From Clostridiales bacterium CHKCI006 (lineage in GTDB: Bacteria; Bacillota_I; Bacilli_A; Erysipelotrichales; Coprobacillaceae): DNA of 64,000 nt. Below the pieces are notes generated by a model. It saw only the letters and a list, made by a program, of their open reading frames with translations. It made no database searches and was not told the DNA's origin. The stretch spans positions 1 through 64,000 of the forward strand of contig FCNA01000021.1 of the NCBI GenBank assembly GCA_900018345.1, written 5' to 3'. Position numbers and translations under genes: made by a program. Positions within the stretch are counted from its first letter, which is position 1. Each line of letters begins with the position of its first letter. Shown in pieces: positions 53,133 through 61,521 of this stretch.

Positions 53133-53151
53133 GCTTATCTTTTCGATAAGC
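53133..53151 (-). other. Hairpin in the rpsF leader
   Basis: GCTTATC/GATAAGC forms a perfect 7-pair stem with a five-base loop in the leader. It sits where S6:S18 leader elements are found, but I cannot recognise the conserved loop motif, so the role is open. Confidence 0.4.
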
Positions 53152-53181
53152 AGGCAGTAAAAACTCTTTACATGCCTGGCT

Positions 53182-53210
53182 ATTATAGCATGACGTCCAT
53201 CAAAAAGCAA
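53182..53210 (-). promoter_or_regulatory. Promoter of rpsF-ssb-rpsR
   Basis: On the minus strand TTGCTT, 17 bases and TATAAT, about 77 bases before the rpsF start. Confidence 0.75.
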
Positions 53211-53237
53211 TGATTTTTTCTTTATTTTTCAAATTTA

Positions 53238-53879
53238 TTACCGAACGTCCTCCGGTGTCGTGATCTTCAGATTGGCATAATCCCCTTCCACCGCATAGAC
53301 ATCTAGGCTGCCATACCGTTCGTATAGACTGGCATCATCTGTCGCCTGGATGCCTTCTTGCCGCGCTTGGATATGACAAGCCAGAATCGCCTGGGTATGA
53401 AAGGCCTGCGGGGTTTGTGAAGCCATCATTTCCTCACGTGGTGGTGTGGAAATGACCTTTCCTTCGCGAACGATCTTGATGGTGTCTTTGCACGGCACCA
53501 TCAGCAGGCACGCTTCATGCTGCGCCAATGTTTTTAACAGCCGATCGATACAATCCTGGGACAGATAGGGCCTGGCCCCATCATGGATCAATACATTCGG
53601 GTAACTCACCTTTTGTAAGCCGTGATAAACACTTTCCTGACGGGTACTGCCTCCCATTGCATAAACGATCCGCTCATCCGAAAATAACGGTTTGACTAAT
53701 GGCTGTTCCGCCTCTTTGGTTACCAGGACGATCTCACGACAGTTCGGGTCATTGAGAAAAACGCTGACTGTTGTCTCTATGACCGAACGCCCTGTGGCAA
53801 GTTTTAAGAAAAGTTTATTATAACCTAGCTTCATCCTTTCCCCCATGCCTGCACAGCATATAACAACACTATATTCCAT
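53238..53879 (-). CDS. ispD: 2-C-methyl-D-erythritol 4-phosphate cytidylyltransferase
   Basis: IspD makes CDP-methylerythritol in the non-mevalonate isoprenoid pathway. The 213-residue protein shows the CTP-binding start VVICCAGMGERMKLGYNK, the HDGARPYLS motif and the ATDDASLYE stretch. The glycine-rich loop reads CCAGMGERM rather than the usual LAAGxGxRM, with the key glycines kept. The ATG at 53879 follows GGAAGGTGAGAG; the longer frame has no support. A TACAAT box lies upstream at 53901-53906. Confidence 0.93.
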   Translation of the reverse strand: MEYSVVICCAGMGERMKLGYNKLFLKLATGRSVIETTVSVFLNDPNCREIVLVTKEAEQPLVKPLFSDERIVYAMGGSTRQESVYHGLQKVSYPNVLIHDGARPYLSQDCIDRLLKTLAQHEACLLMVPCKDTIKIVREGKVISTPPREEMMASQTPQAFHTQAILACHIQARQEGIQATDDASLYERYGSLDVYAVEGDYANLKITTPEDVR

Positions 53880-53932
53880 TCTCTCACCTTCCTTGCCTTT
53901 ATTGTACACAAAACCAAAACATAAAACCACAA

Positions 53933-53957
53933 AAAAAGGTCTCGCCAAAGCGATGAC
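53933..53957 (-). terminator. Terminator after the Clp ATPase gene
   Basis: On the minus strand AGGTCATCGC-TTTG-GCGAGACCT, with one bulge, is followed by seven T residues. Confidence 0.75.
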
Positions 53958-53966
53958 CTAAATCTT

Positions 53967-56030
53967 TTATACCTTTTCCAGATAATGTGCAAATAAATAG
54001 TGTTTAAGGGAACGCTGAAGCGCTCTGGCGCCATATCGCTCCACTTGGCTAGCGGCAATGATTTCTTCCATCTCGGAGGTCGAAAGCTGGATCTCCCGAT
54101 GCAATTTCTCATTATACGCCTTTAAATTATTTTCAATGATCTGACAACAGACTTCCCGGCTTAATGGCTGAAAATAAAAAATCTGATCAATACGATTCAT
54201 GAACTCATAGGAGAAATAGTTTTCCAGGATCTGTTGGGTGGGATGCGTGGCCTGCTGAAAACCAAGATGCTTAGGTGCCTGCAGATGATGACCGATGTTG
54301 CTTGTCATAATAATGATACAGTCTCGAAAGGAAACGGGCTGCTTACGGCTGTCCGTCAGTTCCCCTTCATCAAAGACCTGCAGGAATAAATGCAGGACAT
54401 CCCGATGCGCTTTTTCAATTTCATCTAATAACACTACGCTGTGGGGTTGGCGGCGGATCGTCGATAACAGCGGGGAAGGATCTTCATAACCGACATAACC
54501 GGGCGGGGCCCCCAGGATCTTCGCCACAGCCGAAGCTTCGCGGTATTCGGACATATCTAAACGAACCAGATACTGGGCACTGCCATAATAAGTGCGTGCG
54601 ATCCATTTGGCCATCTCGGTCTTGCCAACACCCGTCGGACCCACAAACAGAAAGACAGCTCTTGGCTGACTGGCAACATTAAGACCGGCCTCCATCATCG
54701 TTAAATGCTCAATAACGCCATCGATCACTGCATCCTGACCCAAAAGCACCGCATGCAGCTTGTTTGCCAGTCGACTCAACGGCTGATCCTGATGAAGATT
54801 CACACCGCTTAATTTCTCAACCACCTCCAAAACATCCTGTTTTGAGAGCTGGGAGAGGTGGGCCATTCTGGCATGCACACAGGCGAGATCGAGCACATCC
54901 AGCGCTTTATCCGGCTGATGGCGTTCATTGAGATAACGGTTGGAATCATCGACAATCTCAGGCAGGAGTTCATCGGGGATCGTGATCTCGTGATAGCTCT
55001 CATACTGACTTTTGAGCCCGCTTAGGATCCGGCAGACATTTTCGCGGCCTTCTTCTTTCAGATCGATCTTTTGAAAGCGGCGATTGAGCGCCCGATCCTT
55101 TTCGAACAGACGCACATATTCTTCATAAGTGGTGGCACCGATACACGTAATTTCTCCACGTGCCAGGTAGGGTTTGAGAATATTGGAGGCATCGATGGCT
55201 CCTTCGGCGCCGCCAGCCCCGACCAGATTATGGATCTCATCAATAAATAAGATGACCTGTCCATCTTCTTTGACCTTCCGAATGATCTTTTTGAGTTTAT
55301 CTTCAAATTCGCCACGATACTTCGTACCGGCGACCACACTGGCGAGATCCAATTCATAAAGCATTTTGTCGGCAAGCTGAGGCGGCACTTCCTGATGATT
55401 CATCATCTGGGTCAGTTTTTCAACCAATGCGGTTTTCCCGACGCCGGCATCCCCGACGATCAGGGCATTATTTTTCTCTTTACGGCATAAGATCTCAATC
55501 AGCATCCCCACTTCCTGCTCACGTCCGATGACATGCACCGGCTTTTTAGCCAACTTACGATTCAGATTGATCAGATCATCAATGGCATCCAACTGCTCAT
55601 GGCTGATTCCCTGACTTTTCAGTTCATCCTCCAGCCAGTCAAAATCCAGATCGTAGCCCGCCAGGATCTCATGTGCTACACTCTCCTTTTGGATAAGCAG
55701 GGCATAGCTCAGCGTTTGCAGAGATACTTTTTTTTCGTGATGCTCACCCGCCTCCAAAACTGCGTTTTCAAGTATCTGTTTAAATACCTGCGTATATTCC
55801 ATATAATAAGGGCGTGTCTCCACACGTCCAAACAGACGCACCAGATCCGCTTCAACGGCTTCCTCACTGACGCCCTGACTGGCTAACAGGCTAGCCAGTT
55901 TTGCTTCTTTCATTCTTAAAAGAGAAAGAAGCAGATGCTCGCTTCCCACGTTCTGATGGCCAAGGTCAAAAGCGATGCTCTCTGCCACCACGATGGCCTT
56001 CTGCGCTTTCTCTGAGAATTTCATTAACAT
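53967..56030 (-). CDS. clpC: ClpC/ClpA-like AAA+ unfoldase
   Basis: The 687-residue protein has the Clp N-domain (two repeats within 1-140), a first AAA+ domain with GDAGVGKTALVEKL and DEIHNLVG, and a second with GPTGVGKTEMAKWIA and LLDEIEKAH. An LGF tripeptide in the second domain (PKHLGFQQ) matches the ClpP-binding loop. The middle coiled-coil UVR region of ClpC is essentially missing, so the protein is over 100 residues shorter than typical ClpC and in that respect like ClpA. No CtsR site was found upstream. The ATG at 56030 follows AGGTGTG; one at 56024 is possible. Confidence 0.87.
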   Translation of the reverse strand: MLMKFSEKAQKAIVVAESIAFDLGHQNVGSEHLLLSLLRMKEAKLASLLASQGVSEEAVEADLVRLFGRVETRPYYMEYTQVFKQILENAVLEAGEHHEKKVSLQTLSYALLIQKESVAHEILAGYDLDFDWLEDELKSQGISHEQLDAIDDLINLNRKLAKKPVHVIGREQEVGMLIEILCRKEKNNALIVGDAGVGKTALVEKLTQMMNHQEVPPQLADKMLYELDLASVVAGTKYRGEFEDKLKKIIRKVKEDGQVILFIDEIHNLVGAGGAEGAIDASNILKPYLARGEITCIGATTYEEYVRLFEKDRALNRRFQKIDLKEEGRENVCRILSGLKSQYESYHEITIPDELLPEIVDDSNRYLNERHQPDKALDVLDLACVHARMAHLSQLSKQDVLEVVEKLSGVNLHQDQPLSRLANKLHAVLLGQDAVIDGVIEHLTMMEAGLNVASQPRAVFLFVGPTGVGKTEMAKWIARTYYGSAQYLVRLDMSEYREASAVAKILGAPPGYVGYEDPSPLLSTIRRQPHSVVLLDEIEKAHRDVLHLFLQVFDEGELTDSRKQPVSFRDCIIIMTSNIGHHLQAPKHLGFQQATHPTQQILENYFSYEFMNRIDQIFYFQPLSREVCCQIIENNLKAYNEKLHREIQLSTSEMEEIIAASQVERYGARALQRSLKHYLFAHYLEKV

Positions 56031-56112
56031 ATCACACCTGCTTTCTCTACACATCTTATTCATTACCTTTTAAATTATTAACACTCTGGCATTTTTTAAA
56101 CAGGCAAAAATA

Positions 56113-56121
56113 TGCTACAAT
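56113..56121 (+). promoter_or_regulatory. Extended -10 promoter of the nuclease-helicase gene
   Basis: TGCTACAAT is an extended -10 element 25 bases before the ATG at 56146. Confidence 0.55.
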
Positions 56122-56145
56122 AAAGATATCAAAGAAGGTGTTACC

Positions 56146-58494
56146 ATGTTGGAAATGAGGATCTCCGTCCGTGAGCTCGTCGAGTTTATCAGCCGTGGCG
56201 GGAGCATTCAAAATGAATTGACGAATCCGGTGCGTGCCCTGGAAGGGACCCGCATCCATCAAATGCTGCAAAAAAAGCAGGCTGAACAGTACCATAGCGA
56301 AATCAGCCTGACCTATACCCATGCTTTTGATGAGAACACACGACTAATCTTACAGGGACGTGCTGACGGCATCATCATCGATGAAACAGGCGTCACCATT
56401 GACGAGATCAAATCCACTTCCGAACCGCTTGAAGAGATCACGCACATCACCCATCATATGGTGCATTATGACCAGGCCAGAATGTATGCCTATATTTATG
56501 CCATCCAGCATGAGCTCACTGCCATTTCTGTTCAGCTGACTTATTATCAGGTGGACACAAATGCGCTCAAACAGCTCAAAGAGACCCTCTCGATCGGCGA
56601 ACTTTGTGCCTTCTTTCAAGAAAAGATGAATGCCTACTATCGCTTTATACATAATATAGACCAGTATCAGCAGCTGCGTGATGCTTCCCTGCACGATCTG
56701 CCCTTCCCTTATGCCACCTATCGCGTCGGTCAAAAGGAAATGGCAGTGTCTGTCTTTAATGCCATCGTCAAAAAAGAAAACCTCTTCATTCAGGCCGCTA
56801 CCGGCATCGGCAAGACGATGTCTACACTTTATCCGAGCCTGCGTGCTTTAGAAAGAGGCTACACGTCCAAGATCATGTATCTGACGGCCAAGACCATTAC
56901 ACGCCAGGTTGCCGAGGATTCCTTAAATGATCTGCGCCGTCTGCAGGTCCATATCCGCTCGGTGACGCTGACAGCCAAAGAAAAGATCTGTTTCATGGAA
57001 GAAGTCGCCTGTCATCCCAAAAGCTGTCCCTATGCCAACCGCCATTATGACCGTGTTAATGATGCCCTTTATGACATTTTAGTGCATGAAGAAAACTTTG
57101 AGCGTGCCGTGATCGAAAACTATGCCCGCAAACATCGCGTCTGTCCGTTTGAATTTTCCCTGGACCTCTTCAATTTCTGTGATATTTCCATCAGTGACTA
57201 TAATTATGCTTTCGACCCTAAGGTCTACTTGAAACGGGCTTTTGAAACCGGAAACGATTATACCTTGCTGGTGGATGAGGCCCACAACCTGGTCGATCGG
57301 GCCCGTCAGATGTACTCCGCCACGCTTTCCCTGAACACGATCCAAGCCTGTCTCAAAGCTTTCAGTCCTAAAAAAGGCAAGCTCTATCAGGCCACACGCA
57401 AACTCTCCCTCTATCTTAAAGACCTGCAGAAGCAAAATAGAGCAAAACCCGTTCGTTATGCCGCCGTCCCGACCGAGCTGATCGACCTAATGAGTCGCTG
57501 GATCGGACTGGCGCGTCCCGTTCTGCCCGAATTGGAAGATGAAAAGCTCCAGCCTGTTCTCCAGGATCTCTATTTCATGGTACTGGATGTACAGCGCATC
57601 CTGGATCTTTATCACGAGCAATACATCACCTATTTAGAGGAAACCAAGGAAGATACTCGGCTCGTCCTCTTCTGTTTGAACCCCCAAAAACCCCTTCGGC
57701 AGATCTATCGCAAGGTCAATAGTGTGATCCTCTTTTCAGCTACCCTGATCCCGATTACCTATTTTTATGATCTATTGGGCGGCAAGGCCCCCGATCGCAA
57801 GCTGTATTTTGCTTCGCCCTTTCCACCTGAACATAAATGCCTGTTAGTGGCCCGCGATTTTAAAGCGACCTATCGTTATCGCGAATCCTATCTGCCAAAC
57901 TTAAATCAATATCTCAAAAAGGTCACGACCTACCGCCAGGGACATTATCTCGTCTTTTTCCCATCCTATCAGTATCTTGATAAGGCATGGGAAGCTTTTC
58001 AACAGCAATATCCTGACATTCATGTTGAAAAACAGGATCCTAACCTCACAGAAGAACAAAAAAGCGATTTTTTAAATCAATTCAGGCAAAATACGCATGA
58101 GACCACTCTCTTTTTCTGCGTGCTGGGCGGTCTATTCTCCGAAGGACTCGACTTCAAAGGTGATCAGGTCATCGGCGTCATTATTGTCAGTGTGGGACTG
58201 CCCCAACTTTCCTTAGAAAGAGATCTGATCAAACAGCACTTTGATCAGGAGGATAAAGGATACGCATATGCCTATGTCTATCCCGGCTTCAACAAAGTGC
58301 TCCAGGCTGCCGGACGACTGATCCGCCACGAAGAAGATCGCGGGATCATCCTGCTGCTTGATGAACGCTATCAAAGAGATCCTTATCCTCAGCTCTTCCC
58401 ATCTGAGTGGTCCAATGTCCGACTGACAACACTTCAAACCATTGAACAGCAAGTGTCAAATTTCGCAAGTATTTTCATTGAAAACAATGAATAA
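56146..58494 (+). CDS. Cas4-like nuclease/XPD-type Fe-S helicase fusion
   Basis: The 782-residue protein begins with a PD-(D/E)XK nuclease domain (about 1-175; LQGRADGIIID and TIDEIKS give the D and E-x-K residues). A Rad3/XPD/DinG-like helicase follows, with Walker A QAATGIGKTMSTLYP, four cysteines suited to an iron-sulfur cluster (ICF, ACHPKSC, VCPF), DEAHNL and late motifs VLGGLFSEGLDFKGD and QAAGRLIR. It likely unwinds and cuts DNA in repair. It is divergent from the Clp gene. This fusion type occurs in Firmicutes; its precise role is not known to me. Confidence 0.88.
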   Translation: MLEMRISVRELVEFISRGGSIQNELTNPVRALEGTRIHQMLQKKQAEQYHSEISLTYTHAFDENTRLILQGRADGIIIDETGVTIDEIKSTSEPLEEITHITHHMVHYDQARMYAYIYAIQHELTAISVQLTYYQVDTNALKQLKETLSIGELCAFFQEKMNAYYRFIHNIDQYQQLRDASLHDLPFPYATYRVGQKEMAVSVFNAIVKKENLFIQAATGIGKTMSTLYPSLRALERGYTSKIMYLTAKTITRQVAEDSLNDLRRLQVHIRSVTLTAKEKICFMEEVACHPKSCPYANRHYDRVNDALYDILVHEENFERAVIENYARKHRVCPFEFSLDLFNFCDISISDYNYAFDPKVYLKRAFETGNDYTLLVDEAHNLVDRARQMYSATLSLNTIQACLKAFSPKKGKLYQATRKLSLYLKDLQKQNRAKPVRYAAVPTELIDLMSRWIGLARPVLPELEDEKLQPVLQDLYFMVLDVQRILDLYHEQYITYLEETKEDTRLVLFCLNPQKPLRQIYRKVNSVILFSATLIPITYFYDLLGGKAPDRKLYFASPFPPEHKCLLVARDFKATYRYRESYLPNLNQYLKKVTTYRQGHYLVFFPSYQYLDKAWEAFQQQYPDIHVEKQDPNLTEEQKSDFLNQFRQNTHETTLFFCVLGGLFSEGLDFKGDQVIGVIIVSVGLPQLSLERDLIKQHFDQEDKGYAYAYVYPGFNKVLQAAGRLIRHEEDRGIILLLDERYQRDPYPQLFPSEWSNVRLTTLQTIEQQVSNFASIFIENNE

Positions 58495-58506
58495 TTTATT
58501 TATAAT
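58478..58506 (+). promoter_or_regulatory. Promoter of the membrane protein gene at 58531
   Basis: TTGAAA, 17 bases and TATAAT, beginning within the last codons of the helicase gene. Confidence 0.85.
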
Positions 58507-58530
58507 AAAAGAAATGAAAGGATGATAGCA

Positions 58531-59043
58531 ATGGGAAACATAGGTGAAATTATCAATATGATCCTGCCTTGGATTTTATTACTATTCCTGCTCTATTTCA
58601 CACTAGTCTTAATTTCTTATGGTATTGGTTTAATTAGAGCGCGCAAAAAGGATAACTCGATCCGCTTAGCCTTGAACACTTTAGGAAAGGTCTTTTTTGG
58701 TGCCCTGCTGGTGCTCTATCTGATCATTCTCTTGAATACGATTCGTTTAGAGATCCTCATTTGGTCACAGCCAGGAGAGTTAGAAACCAAGATCCAGGCA
58801 GCTTTACAGGTACCTAACCTGCTTACTGTCTTCACACTGCTTTTCGCCACTGAAACGCAGGACATTTTCTTTATTGGTAAGAAGAACGTATTGATAGGGA
58901 ACAGTATGTTTGAGTTCCGTCGTATGAAAAGAATTCAATATCCTAAAAAGCATAAGATCTCTTTTATCTACGGACAAAAACAGTACACCTACTCTATTCG
59001 ATTTGTGGATATTTCACAATTAAAAATGAAGATCACAAAATAA
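58531..59043 (+). CDS. Small membrane protein of unknown function
   Basis: I do not recognise this 170-residue protein. It has two strong N-terminal transmembrane segments (about 8-35 and 50-72), perhaps a third near 95-110, and a basic C-terminal cytosolic part rich in Lys and Tyr. The ATG at 58531 follows AAAGG; the ATG nine bases upstream touches the ribosome site. It has its own promoter and terminator. Confidence 0.75.
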   Translation: MGNIGEIINMILPWILLLFLLYFTLVLISYGIGLIRARKKDNSIRLALNTLGKVFFGALLVLYLIILLNTIRLEILIWSQPGELETKIQAALQVPNLLTVFTLLFATETQDIFFIGKKNVLIGNSMFEFRRMKRIQYPKKHKISFIYGQKQYTYSIRFVDISQLKMKITK

Positions 59044-59063
59044 GGATCGACGGATCCTTTTTA
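59042..59063 (+). terminator. Terminator after the membrane protein gene
   Basis: AAGGATC-GACG-GATCCTT followed by TTT, overlapping the stop codon. Confidence 0.85.
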
Positions 59064-59068
59064 AATGG

Positions 59069-59104
59069 AAACAACCAGTTGTCAAACGCCAACTGGTTGT
59101 TTTG
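59069..59104. terminator. Strong second hairpin, likely bidirectional terminator
   Basis: AACAACCAGTTG and CAACTGGTTGTT form a perfect 12-pair stem with T-rich sequence after it on the plus strand. On the minus strand it lies downstream of the flavodoxin remnant and may have been that gene's terminator. Confidence 0.75.
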
Positions 59105-59179
59105 TTTAGAGCAAACGCCTCTTCTTAACAAAAACTGCTTTAAGCATATCAACCGGATCATGAGAGCGATCTTACAAGC

Positions 59180-59423
59180 TATCGTTGCTTTTCGATTTCT
59201 TCAACCCAACGACCGACCTCTTCTTTCTTAGCAAATGCATGGAAGACCTTTCCTTCGATCCAGTTCGCATTCGGACAGCATCCTTTTAATTGATGTAAGG
59301 TCTCTCCCATCCCGCTGCCGCCGGAAGTGGCAAAGATCACAATGGTCTTCCCCTTAAAATCAGCGCTCTCTAAAAAAGTTGAAATGATCCGGGGCGCTTC
59401 ATACCACCAGATAGGATATTAAA
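59180..59423 (-). pseudogene. Flavodoxin, 3' remnant
   Basis: The minus-strand frame reads YPIWWYEAPRIISTFLES, then KGKTIVIFATSGGSGMGETL and a closing WVEEIEKQR, the C-terminal half of a flavodoxin with its second FMN loop. The frame begins abruptly near 59420 next to recombinase-element sequence; the N-terminal half, with the first phosphate loop, is absent. Confidence 0.85.
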
Positions 59424-59599
59424 ATGTAGCCCGTCCTCTCCAGCCCTTGAAAACACTGGGCTTAACGGCTTACACAAGTGTGTTTTCTGTTCTTTTTTAG
59501 TAGCATATTGCTCCGACCTTTCCCATTTATTGTACTCTGCTTCACCCGTTTATACAAATACCTATGTTTAATGCTTTTCCATACGTTTTGTGAATGATA

Positions 59600-59630
59600 A
59601 GAGACAGCGGTTGGTTGATCCGCTGTCTCT
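59600..59630. repeat. Hairpin downstream of the recombinase operon
   Basis: AGAGACAGCGG and CCGCTGTCTCT are a perfect 11-base inverted repeat with a nine-base loop. Neither strand shows a strong T run, so it may be a terminator or a recombinase-end feature. The rest of 59424-59654 has no gene. Confidence 0.6.
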
Positions 59631-59654
59631 ATGTATTTTCCTATATTTTATTTT

Positions 59655-60038
59655 TTACAGGTTTCGAAATTCACTCCGGCTTTTCTTGCTGATAATCTTC
59701 TGTAATCTCTGATTTTCAGCATGGAGTGCCTGATTTTCCTGCCGGAGTCGGAAAATTTCTTCTTGAAGGAGATCTATCCGTCCTTCCATTGCTTTGTCTA
59801 AAATGCCTCTACGGGGATTGATGGTTCCGGCCTGCTGTTCCATAGCCCGGTCAATCTCAGCCCTCACGATGGGATTCTTATAGAAGAATCCTCTGGAAGC
59901 GCCTGTCATTTTTACGAGCTGCGGAACCGATACCCTCTCTCCCTGATCCAACAGTTTACGGATCGCCCGTTTCGCTGCGGATATCTTTTCATCACTTCGT
60001 TCCCGGTTCATTTCAATCATCCTGTCGTATTTGTTCAT
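59655..60038 (-). CDS. tnpC: TnpC-like transposition protein (DUF6262)
   Basis: The 127-residue protein has an N-terminal helix-turn-helix-like part (SVPQLVKMTGASRGFFYKNPIVR, about 38-60) and a C-terminal coiled coil (RIDLLQEEIFRLRQENQALHAENQRL). Size and pattern match TnpC of Tn554, a helper that influences orientation and efficiency of integration. The ATG at 60038 follows TGGGGTG and overlaps the upstream recombinase gene. Confidence 0.83.
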   Translation of the reverse strand: MNKYDRMIEMNRERSDEKISAAKRAIRKLLDQGERVSVPQLVKMTGASRGFFYKNPIVRAEIDRAMEQQAGTINPRRGILDKAMEGRIDLLQEEIFRLRQENQALHAENQRLQKIISKKSRSEFRNL

Positions 60039-61521
60039 ATTCTTCACCCCATCCATCTAAATTTGCAAGCAGGATTCTGGTCTGTTGTTCCCGTGCTTTT
60101 CGGGTTTCTTCAGCCAGAAGTTGATTACTCATTTTTCTGTAATGCTTTACTGCGCTTATGTTTTTATGCCCCAGAAGTTTTGCTATCGTCCAGTCATCCA
60201 AATGCATTTCTGTCAACTTAACTCCGTAAGACCGCCGGAACATATGGGAACTGAATTGAAACAGTTTCCCATCATCATCCCGTAGATCCTCACTTTTTAT
60301 CAACCGCAGCACCTTGTGCTTTATGGTTGTATATTGAAGCGGGCGGCTGGGAGCTTTGGCATCCACGAAGATATACTCGGTTTTACCATACTGATCGTAA
60401 GTACAATCGATGGCTTTCTGGATCAGAGCTACCAATTCTGCACTGATAGGCTTTTCGAATGTTCGTGTTTTTACCTGATCGATCCGGATAATATCCAGCC
60501 CATTTCTCTTTGACAGGCAGTCTGTATGCAGTGTCAGCGTATCAGAGATTCTTGTACCAAGCATTTGGTGGATTACCATACATCGTGCCAACTGGATATC
60601 CAGTTTTGTGATATGAGCGTTCAGCCGCTTCAGTTCCTCATCGGAATAAGCTCGGAATACTGGCTGCACTTCCGGCGGGATATCTGTGTTGATGAATAAG
60701 GATTCCAGATGGCTGTATCCATATAGTTTGCCGATACTTTCCAATACTGCCCTCAGTTTCAGAATGTCATCGCTGTTTCCTCTGCCGAATGAACCATTGG
60801 TGTTGATATAGACAAGATATTCTTCCAGCAGATCCCGGTCAACATCGGCGCAGGAATTGATCTTTACGCCTTTCTCCATCAGGTATCCGGAAAACTTCCG
60901 GATGGAAGTCAGCTCCCGTTTCACGGTTCCGATTTTTTCATATTTTATATGCAGGAAAATTGCCTGTTTCACTTCCTCCCTTAGACCTTCCTGCAAGATT
61001 CCGGTAAAATCCAGAGTTTCCGTTTTATAAATCGGATTTTCTTTAATAGGGATATCCAGTTTTTTCAGAGCCCATATATCCTTTTCCCGCTCCGGTCGCA
61101 TATCCTCCGGCTGAATGAAACGCAGGAAGCGTTTCAGGTGCTGAAGCACAGGAGCATCCGTCCGGCATATCGTTCCATACAAAGTTTCCTTCTCTTTATA
61201 AAATGGGATACCATTCTGCAGCATCCATATCTTTAACAGTTCGATCCATTTGGATGGCTGCCAGCCGAGGAAGCTGTCAGGTATGTTTTTTCGCAATTGA
61301 AGGGCTTGGCACACCTGTTTGTAATATGCTTTTTCATGGCAGATGGTGTTCAGTGACACCTGGCCGCCCCTGTACAGGAAGTAGCGTCTGTATTCTTCCC
61401 GCATGGTTTCTTTGGGAAGAAGGGAAAGGTCAATAAAATTACTTTTTCCAATGGCTCTTTGCGGCAGATTTCCGGAAGTTCCATAGCATGCCAGCTCCCA
61501 ATAGTACAATCTATTTTCCAT
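60013..61521 (-). CDS. Tyrosine recombinase, third of trio
   Basis: The 502-residue protein has a long N-terminal DNA-binding part (to about 290) and a C-terminal catalytic domain with Arg in LGTRISDTL, HxxR in SHMFRRSYG, His in LLGHKNI and the tyrosine in KHYRKMS. It resembles the TnpB branch of Tn554 recombinases. The start follows GAAAGGAGG and overlaps the preceding gene by 11 bases. Confidence 0.87.
   Translation of the reverse strand: MENRLYYWELACYGTSGNLPQRAIGKSNFIDLSLLPKETMREEYRRYFLYRGGQVSLNTICHEKAYYKQVCQALQLRKNIPDSFLGWQPSKWIELLKIWMLQNGIPFYKEKETLYGTICRTDAPVLQHLKRFLRFIQPEDMRPEREKDIWALKKLDIPIKENPIYKTETLDFTGILQEGLREEVKQAIFLHIKYEKIGTVKRELTSIRKFSGYLMEKGVKINSCADVDRDLLEEYLVYINTNGSFGRGNSDDILKLRAVLESIGKLYGYSHLESLFINTDIPPEVQPVFRAYSDEELKRLNAHITKLDIQLARCMVIHQMLGTRISDTLTLHTDCLSKRNGLDIIRIDQVKTRTFEKPISAELVALIQKAIDCTYDQYGKTEYIFVDAKAPSRPLQYTTIKHKVLRLIKSEDLRDDDGKLFQFSSHMFRRSYGVKLTEMHLDDWTIAKLLGHKNISAVKHYRKMSNQLLAEETRKAREQQTRILLANLDGWGEEYEQIRQDD

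Noticed and set aside
53106-53181. S6:S18 ribosomal leader
   Set aside because: There is a good hairpin, but the conserved loop and flanking motif could not be recognised.
56031-56110. CtsR operator upstream of the Clp gene
   Set aside because: The tandem GGTCAAA heptads are not present.
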